This document shows positions 56,973-64,000 of a DNA stretch of 64,000 nt, one piece after another. This stretch comes from CAJXMH01 sp040220135 (GTDB lineage Bacteria; Bacteroidota; Bacteroidia; Flavobacteriales_E; Vicingaceae), in NCBI GenBank assembly GCA_040220135.1, contig JAVJTT010000007.1, positions 62,001 to 126,000 of the forward strand, in the 5' to 3' direction. The translations under genes and the position numbers were made by a program. The notes under the pieces were generated by a model. It saw only the letters and a program-made list of their open reading frames with translations, did not search any database and was not told the origin of the DNA. Within the stretch, counting starts at the first letter, position 1. Each line of letters opens with the position of its first letter.

Positions 56973-58433
56973 ATGCCAAAAGAAGTAGCCCAATTAGAAC
57001 CACAAATCTTGTGGAATAATTTTAATGAGTTAAATAAAGTTCCACGTCCTTCTAAGAAAGAAGAACGAGTAATCAAGTTTATCCAAGACTTTGGGGCTCA
57101 GCTAGGTTTAGACACCAAAACAGATGAAGTTGGAAATGTAGTGATCAAAAAGCCGGCTAGTCAAGGCATGGAAGACCGCAAGGAATTGGTTTTGCAATCG
57201 CACCTTGATATGGTTTGTCAGAAAAACAACGACACCCAATTTGACTTTGACACTCAGGGTATTGAGATGTACATTGACGACGACTGGGTGAAAGCAAAAG
57301 GAACTACCTTGGGCGCCGACAATGGCATTGGCGTTGCCACCATGATGGCATTGTTAGAATCAACTGACATCCCACACCCAGCTTTTGAAGCCCTTTTTAC
57401 CATTGATGAAGAAACCGGAATGACCGGGGCATTTGGTCTAAAGTCTGGCTGGATTGAAGGTGACATACTTCTAAATTTAGATACTGAAGATGATGATGAA
57501 TTAACCATTGGTTGTGCCGGTGGAGTAAATGTGAATGCTGAAACCACTTACGAAGAAATTGAAATTGGCGATAACTTTAAAGCCTTGAGCTTGATCTTGA
57601 AAGGCTTGTCAGGTGGACATTCCGGCATGGAGATTCACAAAGGTTTGGGAAATGCCAATAAGCTGATGAACCGTTTGCTATCTGCGGCGCACAAAGCAGC
57701 GGGTATTCAATTGGCAAGTTTAACTGGAGGGAGTTTGAGAAACGCCATTCCAAGAGAATCTGATGCACTGATCGTTTTTTCTGCAGATACAGAAGAGGCA
57801 GTGAAAGGTGCCTTGCAAGAAGAATATCATCAGATCAAATTAGAGTATGAAGTAACGGATCCGGAAATGGATTTTAAAGTAGCAGATGCTGTTTTGCCGG
57901 CCAAAGCTTCTTCTGCTCTTTTTACCCAGCAATTGATTCAAGCCATTTACGCCGTGCCAGTGGGAATTTATCGCATGAGTCCAACCATGCCGGATACGGT
58001 GCAAACCTCAAACAGCTTAGCGCAAATAAACATGGGCAAAGGAGAATTTGAAGCCTTGAGTTTATGTCGTAGCGCAGTAGATTCAGAGAAATGGGATGAG
58101 GTAAATGCCATAACTGCTGCCTTTAAGTTGATGGATGCCGAAGTGACCACCGATGGTGACTATCCCGGATGGACGCCTAGCCCACAATCAGATATTGTAG
58201 AAATGATGCAAAGTCTTTACCGCGAAAAGTTTCAGGCAGAGCCAAGAGTAATGGCCGGACATGGAGGCCTTGAATGCGGAATTATTGGTTCTAAATATCC
58301 TGAAATGGATATGGTTTCTTTTGGGCCCAACATTCGCGGACCTCATTCACCGGATGAAAAAGTGCAGATTTCTTCGGTTCAAAAATTTTGGGATTTCTTA
58401 CTCGATACCATCAAGCAGATTCCCAAAGCTTAA
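56973..58433 (+). CDS. pepD: Aminoacyl-histidine dipeptidase (M20C)
   Basis: 486 residues. Di-zinc dipeptidase of the beta-Ala-His / Xaa-His type. Metal and catalytic motifs in order: LQSHLDMVCQKN, LGADNGIGVATMMAL, TIDEETGMTGAFGL, LNLDTEDDDELTIGCAGG, then AGHGGLECGII and FGPNIRGPHSPDE. It has full family length and is cytoplasmic. It heads a tight run with mqnB, mqnD, hldD and a membrane protein gene. A truncated, synonymously diverged 5' copy lies at 43912. Confidence 0.94.
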   Translation: MPKEVAQLEPQILWNNFNELNKVPRPSKKEERVIKFIQDFGAQLGLDTKTDEVGNVVIKKPASQGMEDRKELVLQSHLDMVCQKNNDTQFDFDTQGIEMYIDDDWVKAKGTTLGADNGIGVATMMALLESTDIPHPAFEALFTIDEETGMTGAFGLKSGWIEGDILLNLDTEDDDELTIGCAGGVNVNAETTYEEIEIGDNFKALSLILKGLSGGHSGMEIHKGLGNANKLMNRLLSAAHKAAGIQLASLTGGSLRNAIPRESDALIVFSADTEEAVKGALQEEYHQIKLEYEVTDPEMDFKVADAVLPAKASSALFTQQLIQAIYAVPVGIYRMSPTMPDTVQTSNSLAQINMGKGEFEALSLCRSAVDSEKWDEVNAITAAFKLMDAEVTTDGDYPGWTPSPQSDIVEMMQSLYREKFQAEPRVMAGHGGLECGIIGSKYPEMDMVSFGPNIRGPHSPDEKVQISSVQKFWDFLLDTIKQIPKA

Positions 58434-58442
58434 GCCTTTCGC

Positions 58443-59081
58443 ATGAAAACTCTGCTTGTTGCAGCAACCGAAAAAGAGCTTGAGCTCATCAAAGAAAAGC
58501 TTGGTAAAACTGACTCTATTGACTTTTTAGTAAGCGGCTTTGGCTTAACGGCGACAGCCTATTCGCTGACAAAGCACTTGCAGCAAAAGGACTACAAGCT
58601 CGTTCTTAATGTAGGAATTGCCGGTAGTATTGCCAAAAATCTTGCTTTGGGTGAGGTCGTAGAGGTGGTTTCGGAAGAGTTTGCCGATTTAGGGGCAGAA
58701 GACAAAGACCAATTTCTCTCTGTCTTTGATTTGGGTTTTTTGAAGCCAAATGAACAACCCTTTACCGAAGGCAAGTTACTAGCCAAGCATGAGCTAAACT
58801 TAGCGGAATTACAACTTAAAAAAGTTGCTGGGCTAAGTATCAATAAAGTACATGGAAACACTTTTTCCATAGAGAAATTAAAACAGCGGTATTCAAAGGG
58901 AGTGGAAAGCATGGAAGGAGCAGCTTGCTTTTATGTTTGTGGAATGGAAGAAGTAGATTGCATGCAAATTAGAGCCATTTCTAATTATGTGACCGTTCGT
59001 AATCGAGCCGCTTGGGAAATCGACTTAGCTCTCCGTAACTTAGCTGAAACAGTAGCTAAACTTTTGAAACAAATGAAATGA
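58443..59081 (+). CDS. mqnB: Futalosine hydrolase
   Basis: 212 residues of the nucleoside phosphorylase/MTA-SAH nucleosidase fold. It releases hypoxanthine from futalosine to give dehypoxanthine futalosine. Visible motifs: LVSGFGLTATAYSLTKHL, LNVGIAGSIAKNLALGEVVEV, GVESMEGAACFYVC with the ribose-binding ME pair, and IRAISNYVTVRNR. MqnB is supported over a general MTA/SAH nucleosidase by the adjacent mqnD, with which it overlaps by 4 bases. Confidence 0.92.
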   Translation: MKTLLVAATEKELELIKEKLGKTDSIDFLVSGFGLTATAYSLTKHLQQKDYKLVLNVGIAGSIAKNLALGEVVEVVSEEFADLGAEDKDQFLSVFDLGFLKPNEQPFTEGKLLAKHELNLAELQLKKVAGLSINKVHGNTFSIEKLKQRYSKGVESMEGAACFYVCGMEEVDCMQIRAISNYVTVRNRAAWEIDLALRNLAETVAKLLKQMK

Positions 59082-59908
59082 GTGCTATTCGAATTGGCTT
59101 ATCTCCTTGCCCCAACGATACTTTTATTTTTGATGCCCTCTTACATCAAAAAATAGATACGCAAGGGCTAAATTTTGAAGCGGTTTTTGCCGATGTGGAA
59201 GAACTCAATAGCATGGCCTTTAAAGGGGAATTGGAAGTGAGTAAACTAAGCTACCATGCTTTGGCCTTGCTTTTAAAAGACTATCAAATATTAAATAGTG
59301 GAAGTGCTTTGGGAAGTGGAGTAGGGCCTTTGCTAATTGCCAAGCGCGACCTTAAAGAACAAGGGATCGATCAAGCGCGAATTGCCATTCCCGGAAAGTA
59401 CACCACTGCTAACTTTTTATTGAGTTTGGCCTACCCAAGAGCCACTGATAAAAGAGAATTGTTATTTTCAGAGATTGAAAATGCCGTTTTGAACGAAGAT
59501 GTTGATGCGGGCTTGATTATCCACGAAAATCGCTTTACCTATCAAGAGAAAGGCTTGGTGAAACTAATTGATTTAGGTAATTATTGGGAAGAGGTTTCTG
59601 GTAGTTTAATTCCCTTAGGGGGGATTGCCGCGAAAAGAAGCATGGATGAAAAGTTAAAAAAAACAATCGACCAATTGATTCACCAAAGTATTGCATATGC
59701 TTTTGAAAATCCCGAATCTTCTAAAGGGTTTGTAGCAGCTCATTCACAAGAAATGAATGAAGCAGTTTGCCAGCAGCATATTGACCTTTATGTGAATCAA
59801 TATTCCTTAGATTTGGGGCAAGAGGGGAGAAGTGCGGTAAGTACTTTATTCGAAGAAGCGAAGAAAAAAGAAATCATAGAAACTATTTACGAACCTATAT
59901 TTACTTAA
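59078..59908 (+). CDS. mqnD: 1,4-dihydroxy-6-naphthoate synthase
   Basis: 276 residues. Converts cyclic dehypoxanthine futalosine to 1,4-dihydroxy-6-naphthoate. Periplasmic-binding-protein-like fold with IRIGLSPCPNDTFIFDALLH at the N-terminus, DVEELNSMAFKGELEVSKLSYHAL, GSALGSGVGPLLIAK, IPGKYTTANFLL, DAGLIIHENRFTY and LGGIAAKRS. The conserved catalytic histidine lies in the IIHENR region. It overlaps mqnB by 4 bases (ATGA type) and is followed by hldD after 1 base. Confidence 0.94.
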   Translation: MSAIRIGLSPCPNDTFIFDALLHQKIDTQGLNFEAVFADVEELNSMAFKGELEVSKLSYHALALLLKDYQILNSGSALGSGVGPLLIAKRDLKEQGIDQARIAIPGKYTTANFLLSLAYPRATDKRELLFSEIENAVLNEDVDAGLIIHENRFTYQEKGLVKLIDLGNYWEEVSGSLIPLGGIAAKRSMDEKLKKTIDQLIHQSIAYAFENPESSKGFVAAHSQEMNEAVCQQHIDLYVNQYSLDLGQEGRSAVSTLFEEAKKKEIIETIYEPIFT

Positions 59909-59909
59909 G

Positions 59910-60875
59910 ATGATCGTAGTAACCGGAGCAGCGGGATTTATTGGAAGTTACCTAGTGAGCTTTCTGAATAGAAAAGAAAGGGAGAACATTATCGTGGTAG
60001 ATGATTTTAGCTTTCCTGAAAAGAATAAAAACCTGAATGGGAAAAAGATTGTAGGACAAATTGAAAGAGACGCATTTATTGAATGGTTTGAGCAGAATGC
60101 TGAAAAAGTAACCTTTGTTTATCATCTAGGAGCACGCACCAATACTGCTGAATTCGATACAGAATTGTTGAATGAATTAAATGTTGAGTACAGCCAGTCC
60201 ATTTGGAATATTTGTGCCAAACATAAAATCGGTTTGATCTATGCCTCTTCCGCCGCTACTTATGGTTTAGGAGAACACGGTTATAAAGACAGCCAAGAGG
60301 TGCTCGATAAACTAGAGCCCTTAAATCCTTATGGAAGGTCGAAGAACGAATTTGATAAATGGGCTTTTGCACAAGAAAGTGCTCCACCTTTTTGGGCGGG
60401 TTTGAAGTTTTTCAATGTATACGGGCCCAACGAATACCATAAAGGTAGAATGGCCTCTGTTATTTTTCACGCTTATAATCAGATTGCTAAAACCGGCTCC
60501 ATGAAGCTTTTTCAATCCCACAATCCCGATTATAAAGACGGTGAGCAAATGAGGGATTTTGTTTACGTGAAAGATCTTGCTGAGGTGATGTTTTGGCTTC
60601 GGGAGAACATGCCCGACAATGGCCTTTACAATATGGGATCGGGAAAGGCCCGAACTTTTTTAGATCTTGTACATGCTACTTTTAAAGCCATGGAAAAAGA
60701 GCCATCCATTAGTTTTATTCCCACCCCGGAAGACATTCGCGACAAGTATCAATACTTTACTGAAGCAGATATGTCAAAATTGAGAAAGGCGGGCTACACC
60801 CAAGCATTTTCTACTTTAGAAGAAGGCGTGCAGGAATATGTGAGCGAATACCTCTCTAAAAGCAAATATTATTAA
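59910..60875 (+). CDS. hldD: ADP-L-glycero-D-manno-heptose 6-epimerase
   Basis: 321 residues, extended short-chain dehydrogenase. Converts ADP-D-glycero- to ADP-L-glycero-manno-heptose for the lipopolysaccharide inner core. NADP-binding GAAGFIGSYLV at the N-terminus, HLGARTNTAEFD, SSAATYG and the catalytic YGRSK are present, with FNVYGPNEYHKGRMASV and the DYKDGEQMRDFVYVKD block typical of RfaD. It is in the mqnBD run, 1 base after mqnD. It links to the lptF/G-type permease gene at 1.2 kb through lipopolysaccharide. Confidence 0.93.
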   Translation: MIVVTGAAGFIGSYLVSFLNRKERENIIVVDDFSFPEKNKNLNGKKIVGQIERDAFIEWFEQNAEKVTFVYHLGARTNTAEFDTELLNELNVEYSQSIWNICAKHKIGLIYASSAATYGLGEHGYKDSQEVLDKLEPLNPYGRSKNEFDKWAFAQESAPPFWAGLKFFNVYGPNEYHKGRMASVIFHAYNQIAKTGSMKLFQSHNPDYKDGEQMRDFVYVKDLAEVMFWLRENMPDNGLYNMGSGKARTFLDLVHATFKAMEKEPSISFIPTPEDIRDKYQYFTEADMSKLRKAGYTQAFSTLEEGVQEYVSEYLSKSKYY

Positions 60876-60886
60876 TTAGGTGCTTT

Positions 60887-62644
60887 GTGAATAAGCTGAA
60901 CCGCATTTTAGAAGTCGGCTTGCACTTGGTTTTTCTCGTGCTTTTCGTGCTATCTGTCTTACATTACAAAGAGCGACTATTTGCAGATTCAGCCTATTTT
61001 TTCTTTCATGCTGTCAATGCCGAATGGTTTCACATTGAACATCAGCGTTTGCTTTTGGGCTTTTCTCAAATTTTTCCTGTTATTGGTTCTTGGTTTGCTT
61101 TACCGCTGAAGTATTTGCTTTTAAGTTATTCGCTAGGCATTGAGGTATTGTATTATTTTTTGTTCTTGTTTTTGGCCTATGGTCTCAAAGACAAAGCCGC
61201 GGCTTGGGGCCTTGTATTGGTGCACCTGATTGGTCAATTGTGGTTGTTTTACGTTCCCTCGCTTGAAAGTTGTCATGCGGCAGCCTTGGCCATTGTTTTG
61301 TATGCTGTTTTAAGAAAAACCAATGCCTCTAAAGATGATAAGTGGCTGATACTTTTGTTGCTACTAGAATGGTTGGTGCTTTTTTCTCACCCGGCCAATA
61401 TGTTATTTGTGCCCATTATTATTTTATTTGACGTTTTGCATTCAAAATGGAAAGCTCGAATACACATCAGCATGACAGCTTTCTTTTTAATCGGGCTCTT
61501 TTTGCGTTTTGCTTTGATTAGTGAGTACGATCAAGCCAATTTAGAATCTACTGAGGGCTCCTTTGTTGAAAAGGCATTTAGTTCTTCTTCATGGTCGTTT
61601 TTCACAGCTATTGTAACTAGCTATTACTTTGACCTGATGTTATTGCTTTTGGCAAATTTGGTCTTTCTATTGGTCACTAAAGCAATTAAACAAGCTTTAC
61701 TTTTAGTGTTCTCTTTCTTTGGTTTTTCCATTTTAATCCAAGCGCTAAAACCGATTGAAGGCTTTTACTTTTTTGTAGAATCAAGTTTAGTTCCGCTTGT
61801 TTTTGTTGGGGTGTTCTTTTTTGTTTTTTCTTTCATGACTCAACTAAAAGGGCAAGCAAAAACAGTTGTTCCATTACTTCTTTTTGGAATTATAGGGTTC
61901 AGAATATTTTGGATCGTCGATTTTGGGGAAAAGTTTGAAATGAGAAAGAACCAAATGGACCAAGTGGTTGATCAGGCGCAGCAACAATACAACAGCAAAT
62001 ACATTCTCCAGAAGGAGAATATTAATAAAGAATACAGCATGCCTACGTGGGCTAACCCTATTGAAGGGTTGATTTTTTCCGCCTTGGATGGTCCTGAAGC
62101 ATCCGTTAGTTTAATTACTCAAGAAGATCTCGACTATGAACAAAACAAGCGAAATTTGAACGATAGCAGTTTTGTGCTTCGAAAATTTGATTTGATGGAC
62201 TATCAGGCGCTTAATTCTGCTTACTTCAAGCTAAGAAAAGTGCCTTACCAAAAACTGAATACAGCTTCATTCCAGCTAGCGCCGGAGGAATTTGCCAAGC
62301 ATGTTAAGGTCAAGGTGCTTGAAGGACAGCTTTTGCAGTTTAAAAGCAGCGACAGCACGGCCTCAATTAAGGTACAAATCCTAAACCCCACTAAATTTCC
62401 ATTACCTTCTGCTAGTGATAGTGAGCTTTTTATCGCTTGTCATTGGTACAAAGCAGATGGGGAGCTACTCCTGTGGGATGGCAGAAGAAATTTACTTGAA
62501 GTGGATGTGAAAGGAGAATTTGAGCAGCACATTACCGTAAATCTACCTCAGGAGAAGGGGGGTTATTATTTACAGCCTGACTTGGTGATTGAAGGCAAAA
62601 TGTGGTATCAGTTCAGCGAGCAATACCGCGTAGAAGTTTTATAG
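60887..62644 (+). CDS. Multi-pass membrane protein of unknown function, GTG start
   Basis: 585 residues from a GTG 11 bases after hldD. About nine hydrophobic helices occupy residues 10-345 (for example LVFLVLFVLSVLHY and LLLLLEWLVLFSHPANMLFVPIIILF). A soluble C-terminal part (about 350-585) ends in a beta-rich domain. The early acidic loop ERLFADSAYFFFHAVN and the histidine in LESCHAAAL resemble the layout of GT-C glycosyltransferases, but no defining motif is seen, so the function is left open. Position after hldD hints at a surface-glycan role. Confidence 0.75.
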   Translation: MNKLNRILEVGLHLVFLVLFVLSVLHYKERLFADSAYFFFHAVNAEWFHIEHQRLLLGFSQIFPVIGSWFALPLKYLLLSYSLGIEVLYYFLFLFLAYGLKDKAAAWGLVLVHLIGQLWLFYVPSLESCHAAALAIVLYAVLRKTNASKDDKWLILLLLLEWLVLFSHPANMLFVPIIILFDVLHSKWKARIHISMTAFFLIGLFLRFALISEYDQANLESTEGSFVEKAFSSSSWSFFTAIVTSYYFDLMLLLLANLVFLLVTKAIKQALLLVFSFFGFSILIQALKPIEGFYFFVESSLVPLVFVGVFFFVFSFMTQLKGQAKTVVPLLLFGIIGFRIFWIVDFGEKFEMRKNQMDQVVDQAQQQYNSKYILQKENINKEYSMPTWANPIEGLIFSALDGPEASVSLITQEDLDYEQNKRNLNDSSFVLRKFDLMDYQALNSAYFKLRKVPYQKLNTASFQLAPEEFAKHVKVKVLEGQLLQFKSSDSTASIKVQILNPTKFPLPSASDSELFIACHWYKADGELLLWDGRRNLLEVDVKGEFEQHITVNLPQEKGGYYLQPDLVIEGKMWYQFSEQYRVEVL

Positions 62645-62965
62645 CTCTTCTTTCAGGTCAACTAAAAATGTGCGAATCTTTTTTAACGACTTGAGCATTT
62701 CCATTTGGTTCATGGTGTCATCTCGGTTCTCTCTTAATTTCCTTTTTGCACCATCAAGCGTAAAACCTCTTTCTTTAACCAAGTGGTAGATCAAATGAAA
62801 ATTATCGACATCTTTTTTTGTGAAAAGTCGGTTGCCTTTTTTGTTCTTTTTTGGTTTAATAATTGAAAACTCCTTTTCCCAAAATCGAATCAAAGAAGTG
62901 TTTACTTCAAACATTTGGCTCACTTCGCCAATACTATAATACAATTTTGATGTTTGCTGTTCCAC
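62639..62965 (-). CDS. MerR family transcriptional regulator
   Basis: 108 residues. The winged helix-turn-helix YYSIGEVSQMFEVNTSLIRFWEKEF (about 9-33) is followed by NKKGNRLFTKKDVDNFHLIYHLVKERGFTLDGAKRKL. A short coiled-coil tail follows, with no ligand-binding domain or cysteines. This minimal MerR form occurs next to M23 peptidase genes in Bacteroidota. It overlaps the convergent membrane protein gene by 6 bases and follows the peptidase gene after 33 bases. Confidence 0.88.
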   Translation of the reverse strand: MEQQTSKLYYSIGEVSQMFEVNTSLIRFWEKEFSIIKPKKNKKGNRLFTKKDVDNFHLIYHLVKERGFTLDGAKRKLRENRDDTMNQMEMLKSLKKIRTFLVDLKEEL

Positions 62966-62998
62966 GTAGAAATTTTGACCGAATTTAAGTCAAATTAT

Positions 62999-63970
62999 TT
63001 AATCAAACGACTGGGTAGGTTGAGCGGCAAACTCAATCATCAACTCGTATTCTTCCGGACTTAAATCGTTGAAGTAATAATTGATCGGATTTACTTTATC
63101 CCCATTTCGATGCACTTCGTAGTGTAAATGCGGAGCCACTGAGGTTCCGGTGTTTCCAACATACCCAATCACTTGCCCTCTTCTAACTTCTTCACCACGA
63201 CGAACATTAAAGTTGCTCATATGGGCGTAAAGGGTTTCATATCCATAACCATGATCAATGATCACGTGGTTCCCGTATCCTCTTCGGCTGCGTTCAACAT
63301 GCTTTACTTTTCCATTTCCAGTAGCGTAAATTTCAGTACCTCGCTCAGCTGAAAAATCCATGCCCGTGTGCATTTTACGTCGCTTGTAAATGGGGTGCAT
63401 GCGCATTCCATAGCCCGAAGCCATGCGCTTTAAGTTTTTATTCGCCACGGGCTGAATAGCCGGAATAGAAGCCAACATTTTTTCTTTCTTCACTGCCATG
63501 TTATACACTTCATCGTAAGACTTCGACTGAATGTATAGCTGTTTGGTTAAATTGTCTAAGGTTTGGGCACTTTCAATGATGAGGTCTGAGTTACGATAAC
63601 CTTCCAAGTCCTTGTAGCGGTTAACCCCACCAAAACCAGCTTCTCTAATTTCTTTGGCAATCGGCTCTGCCTCAAAAATTACTCGGTAAATGTCATCGTC
63701 ACGTCTTTGAATGTCTTCCAAAACATGAGCGACTTGCTCCATTCTGCGGTCGAGTAATTCGTATTGCGACTTTAGTTGACTGTTTTCTTTTTTCAGCAGC
63801 TTTTCCTTGGGAGAGTCAATCAGATTGCTGGCTCCCAAATAGATAAGAAACCCCATGAAAACGCTTGCAATCAAAAAGGTAGAAGCGCGAAAAATTCGTT
63901 GCTTCCAGTCCAGTTCGATCTTTTCGTAACTGAGGGTTCTGGTGTTAAATCTATATTTTGTCCGAGACAA
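62999..63970 (-). CDS. M23 family peptidoglycan endopeptidase, membrane anchored
   Basis: 323 residues: a cytoplasmic basic tail, one membrane helix (about 28-48), a periplasmic coiled coil (about 55-110), and a LysM-less M23 domain (about 190-300). Zinc ligands are in HTGMDFSAERGTEIYATGNG (H and D) and APHLHYEVH. YGNHVIIDHGYGYETLYAHM is the usual active-site block. All ligands are present, so it should cut peptide cross-links in peptidoglycan. It is complete in the window and transcribed with the MerR gene. Confidence 0.92.
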   Translation of the reverse strand: MSRTKYRFNTRTLSYEKIELDWKQRIFRASTFLIASVFMGFLIYLGASNLIDSPKEKLLKKENSQLKSQYELLDRRMEQVAHVLEDIQRRDDDIYRVIFEAEPIAKEIREAGFGGVNRYKDLEGYRNSDLIIESAQTLDNLTKQLYIQSKSYDEVYNMAVKKEKMLASIPAIQPVANKNLKRMASGYGMRMHPIYKRRKMHTGMDFSAERGTEIYATGNGKVKHVERSRRGYGNHVIIDHGYGYETLYAHMSNFNVRRGEEVRRGQVIGYVGNTGTSVAPHLHYEVHRNGDKVNPINYYFNDLSPEEYELMIEFAAQPTQSFD

Positions 63971-63989
63971 TTTTGCTGGCTTATTTAGT

Positions 63990-63997
63990 TAAATTTG
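63990..63997 (+). promoter_or_regulatory. Possible -7 element for a gene beyond the window
   Basis: TAAATTTG, an exact TAnnTTTG match on the plus strand, at the very edge. It would serve a divergent gene starting after base 64000. Confidence 0.3.
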
Positions 63998-64000
63998 CTG

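Overview
The window is a chromosomal segment from a member of the Bacteroidota, most likely a marine Flavobacteriales-type lineage. Four things support this. Many genes are preceded by the phylum's -7 promoter element TAnnTTTG. Several secreted proteins end in type IX secretion (T9SS) C-terminal sorting domains. Families largely confined to this phylum occur (DUF2911, DUF2452, LytS/LytTR kinases with a propeller sensor, lipoproteins without Shine-Dalgarno sites). Menaquinone is made by the futalosine route. No rRNA, tRNA or CRISPR array was seen, and I cannot place the organism below phylum/order from sequence alone.

Layout. 1-12.8 kb is a housekeeping region: accA (cut by the window edge), ispE, an lptF/G-type permease with tgt, a GT2-sigma factor-rsmG operon, a DUF2911 protein, yaaA-DUF2452-apbE, mazG, a ZIP transporter, a methyltransferase and a SiaB/SiaC phosphoswitch pair. 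12.8-24 kb holds a large ABCG-like transporter, two exported proteins of unknown function, a sodium:solute symporter, and a THUMP methyltransferase-pfkA-priA run. 24-36.9 kb is accessory: an AT-rich KAP-family NTPase, a DinB-fold protein, two large beta-propeller T9SS paralogues, mqnA, an intergenic patch full of small palindromic repeats, a BspA-type leucine-rich-repeat protein, and a two-gene restriction-modification system whose nuclease carries a palindromic repeat inside its reading frame. 36.9-40.9 kb returns to core genes (proline dehydrogenase, fabD, BI-1, folE, queD).

40.8-44.3 kb is the most unusual part. A block of about 560 bp (5' end of queD, a 445-bp non-coding leader and a lipoprotein signal peptide) is present twice, each time joined to a different cysteine-rich mature lipoprotein. 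The second copy leaves a truncated queD. Next come an intact PemK/MazF toxin-antitoxin pair, a 5' remnant of pepD and a decayed second toxin. The queD and pepD remnants differ from the intact genes almost only at synonymous positions, so they come from diverged, once-functional copies rather than from a fresh local duplication.

44.3-56.8 kb holds a LytS/LytTR two-component system, three tandem PKD-domain secreted proteins (the middle one lacking its sorting domain), a very large M4-type metallopeptidase with a T9SS tail, and two adjacent small genes (PspC-like; CxxCH lipoprotein) that are each frameshifted by a single T. 56.9-64 kb is core again: pepD-mqnB-mqnD-hldD-membrane protein in a tight run, then a MerR regulator and an M23 peptidase on the opposite strand.

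Functional links: mqnA, mqnB and mqnD together supply most of the futalosine pathway to menaquinone. folE, queD and tgt belong to queuosine/pterin metabolism. lptF/G and hldD serve lipopolysaccharide. The T9SS cargo and its adjacent regulatory pair suggest a surface-protein programme.
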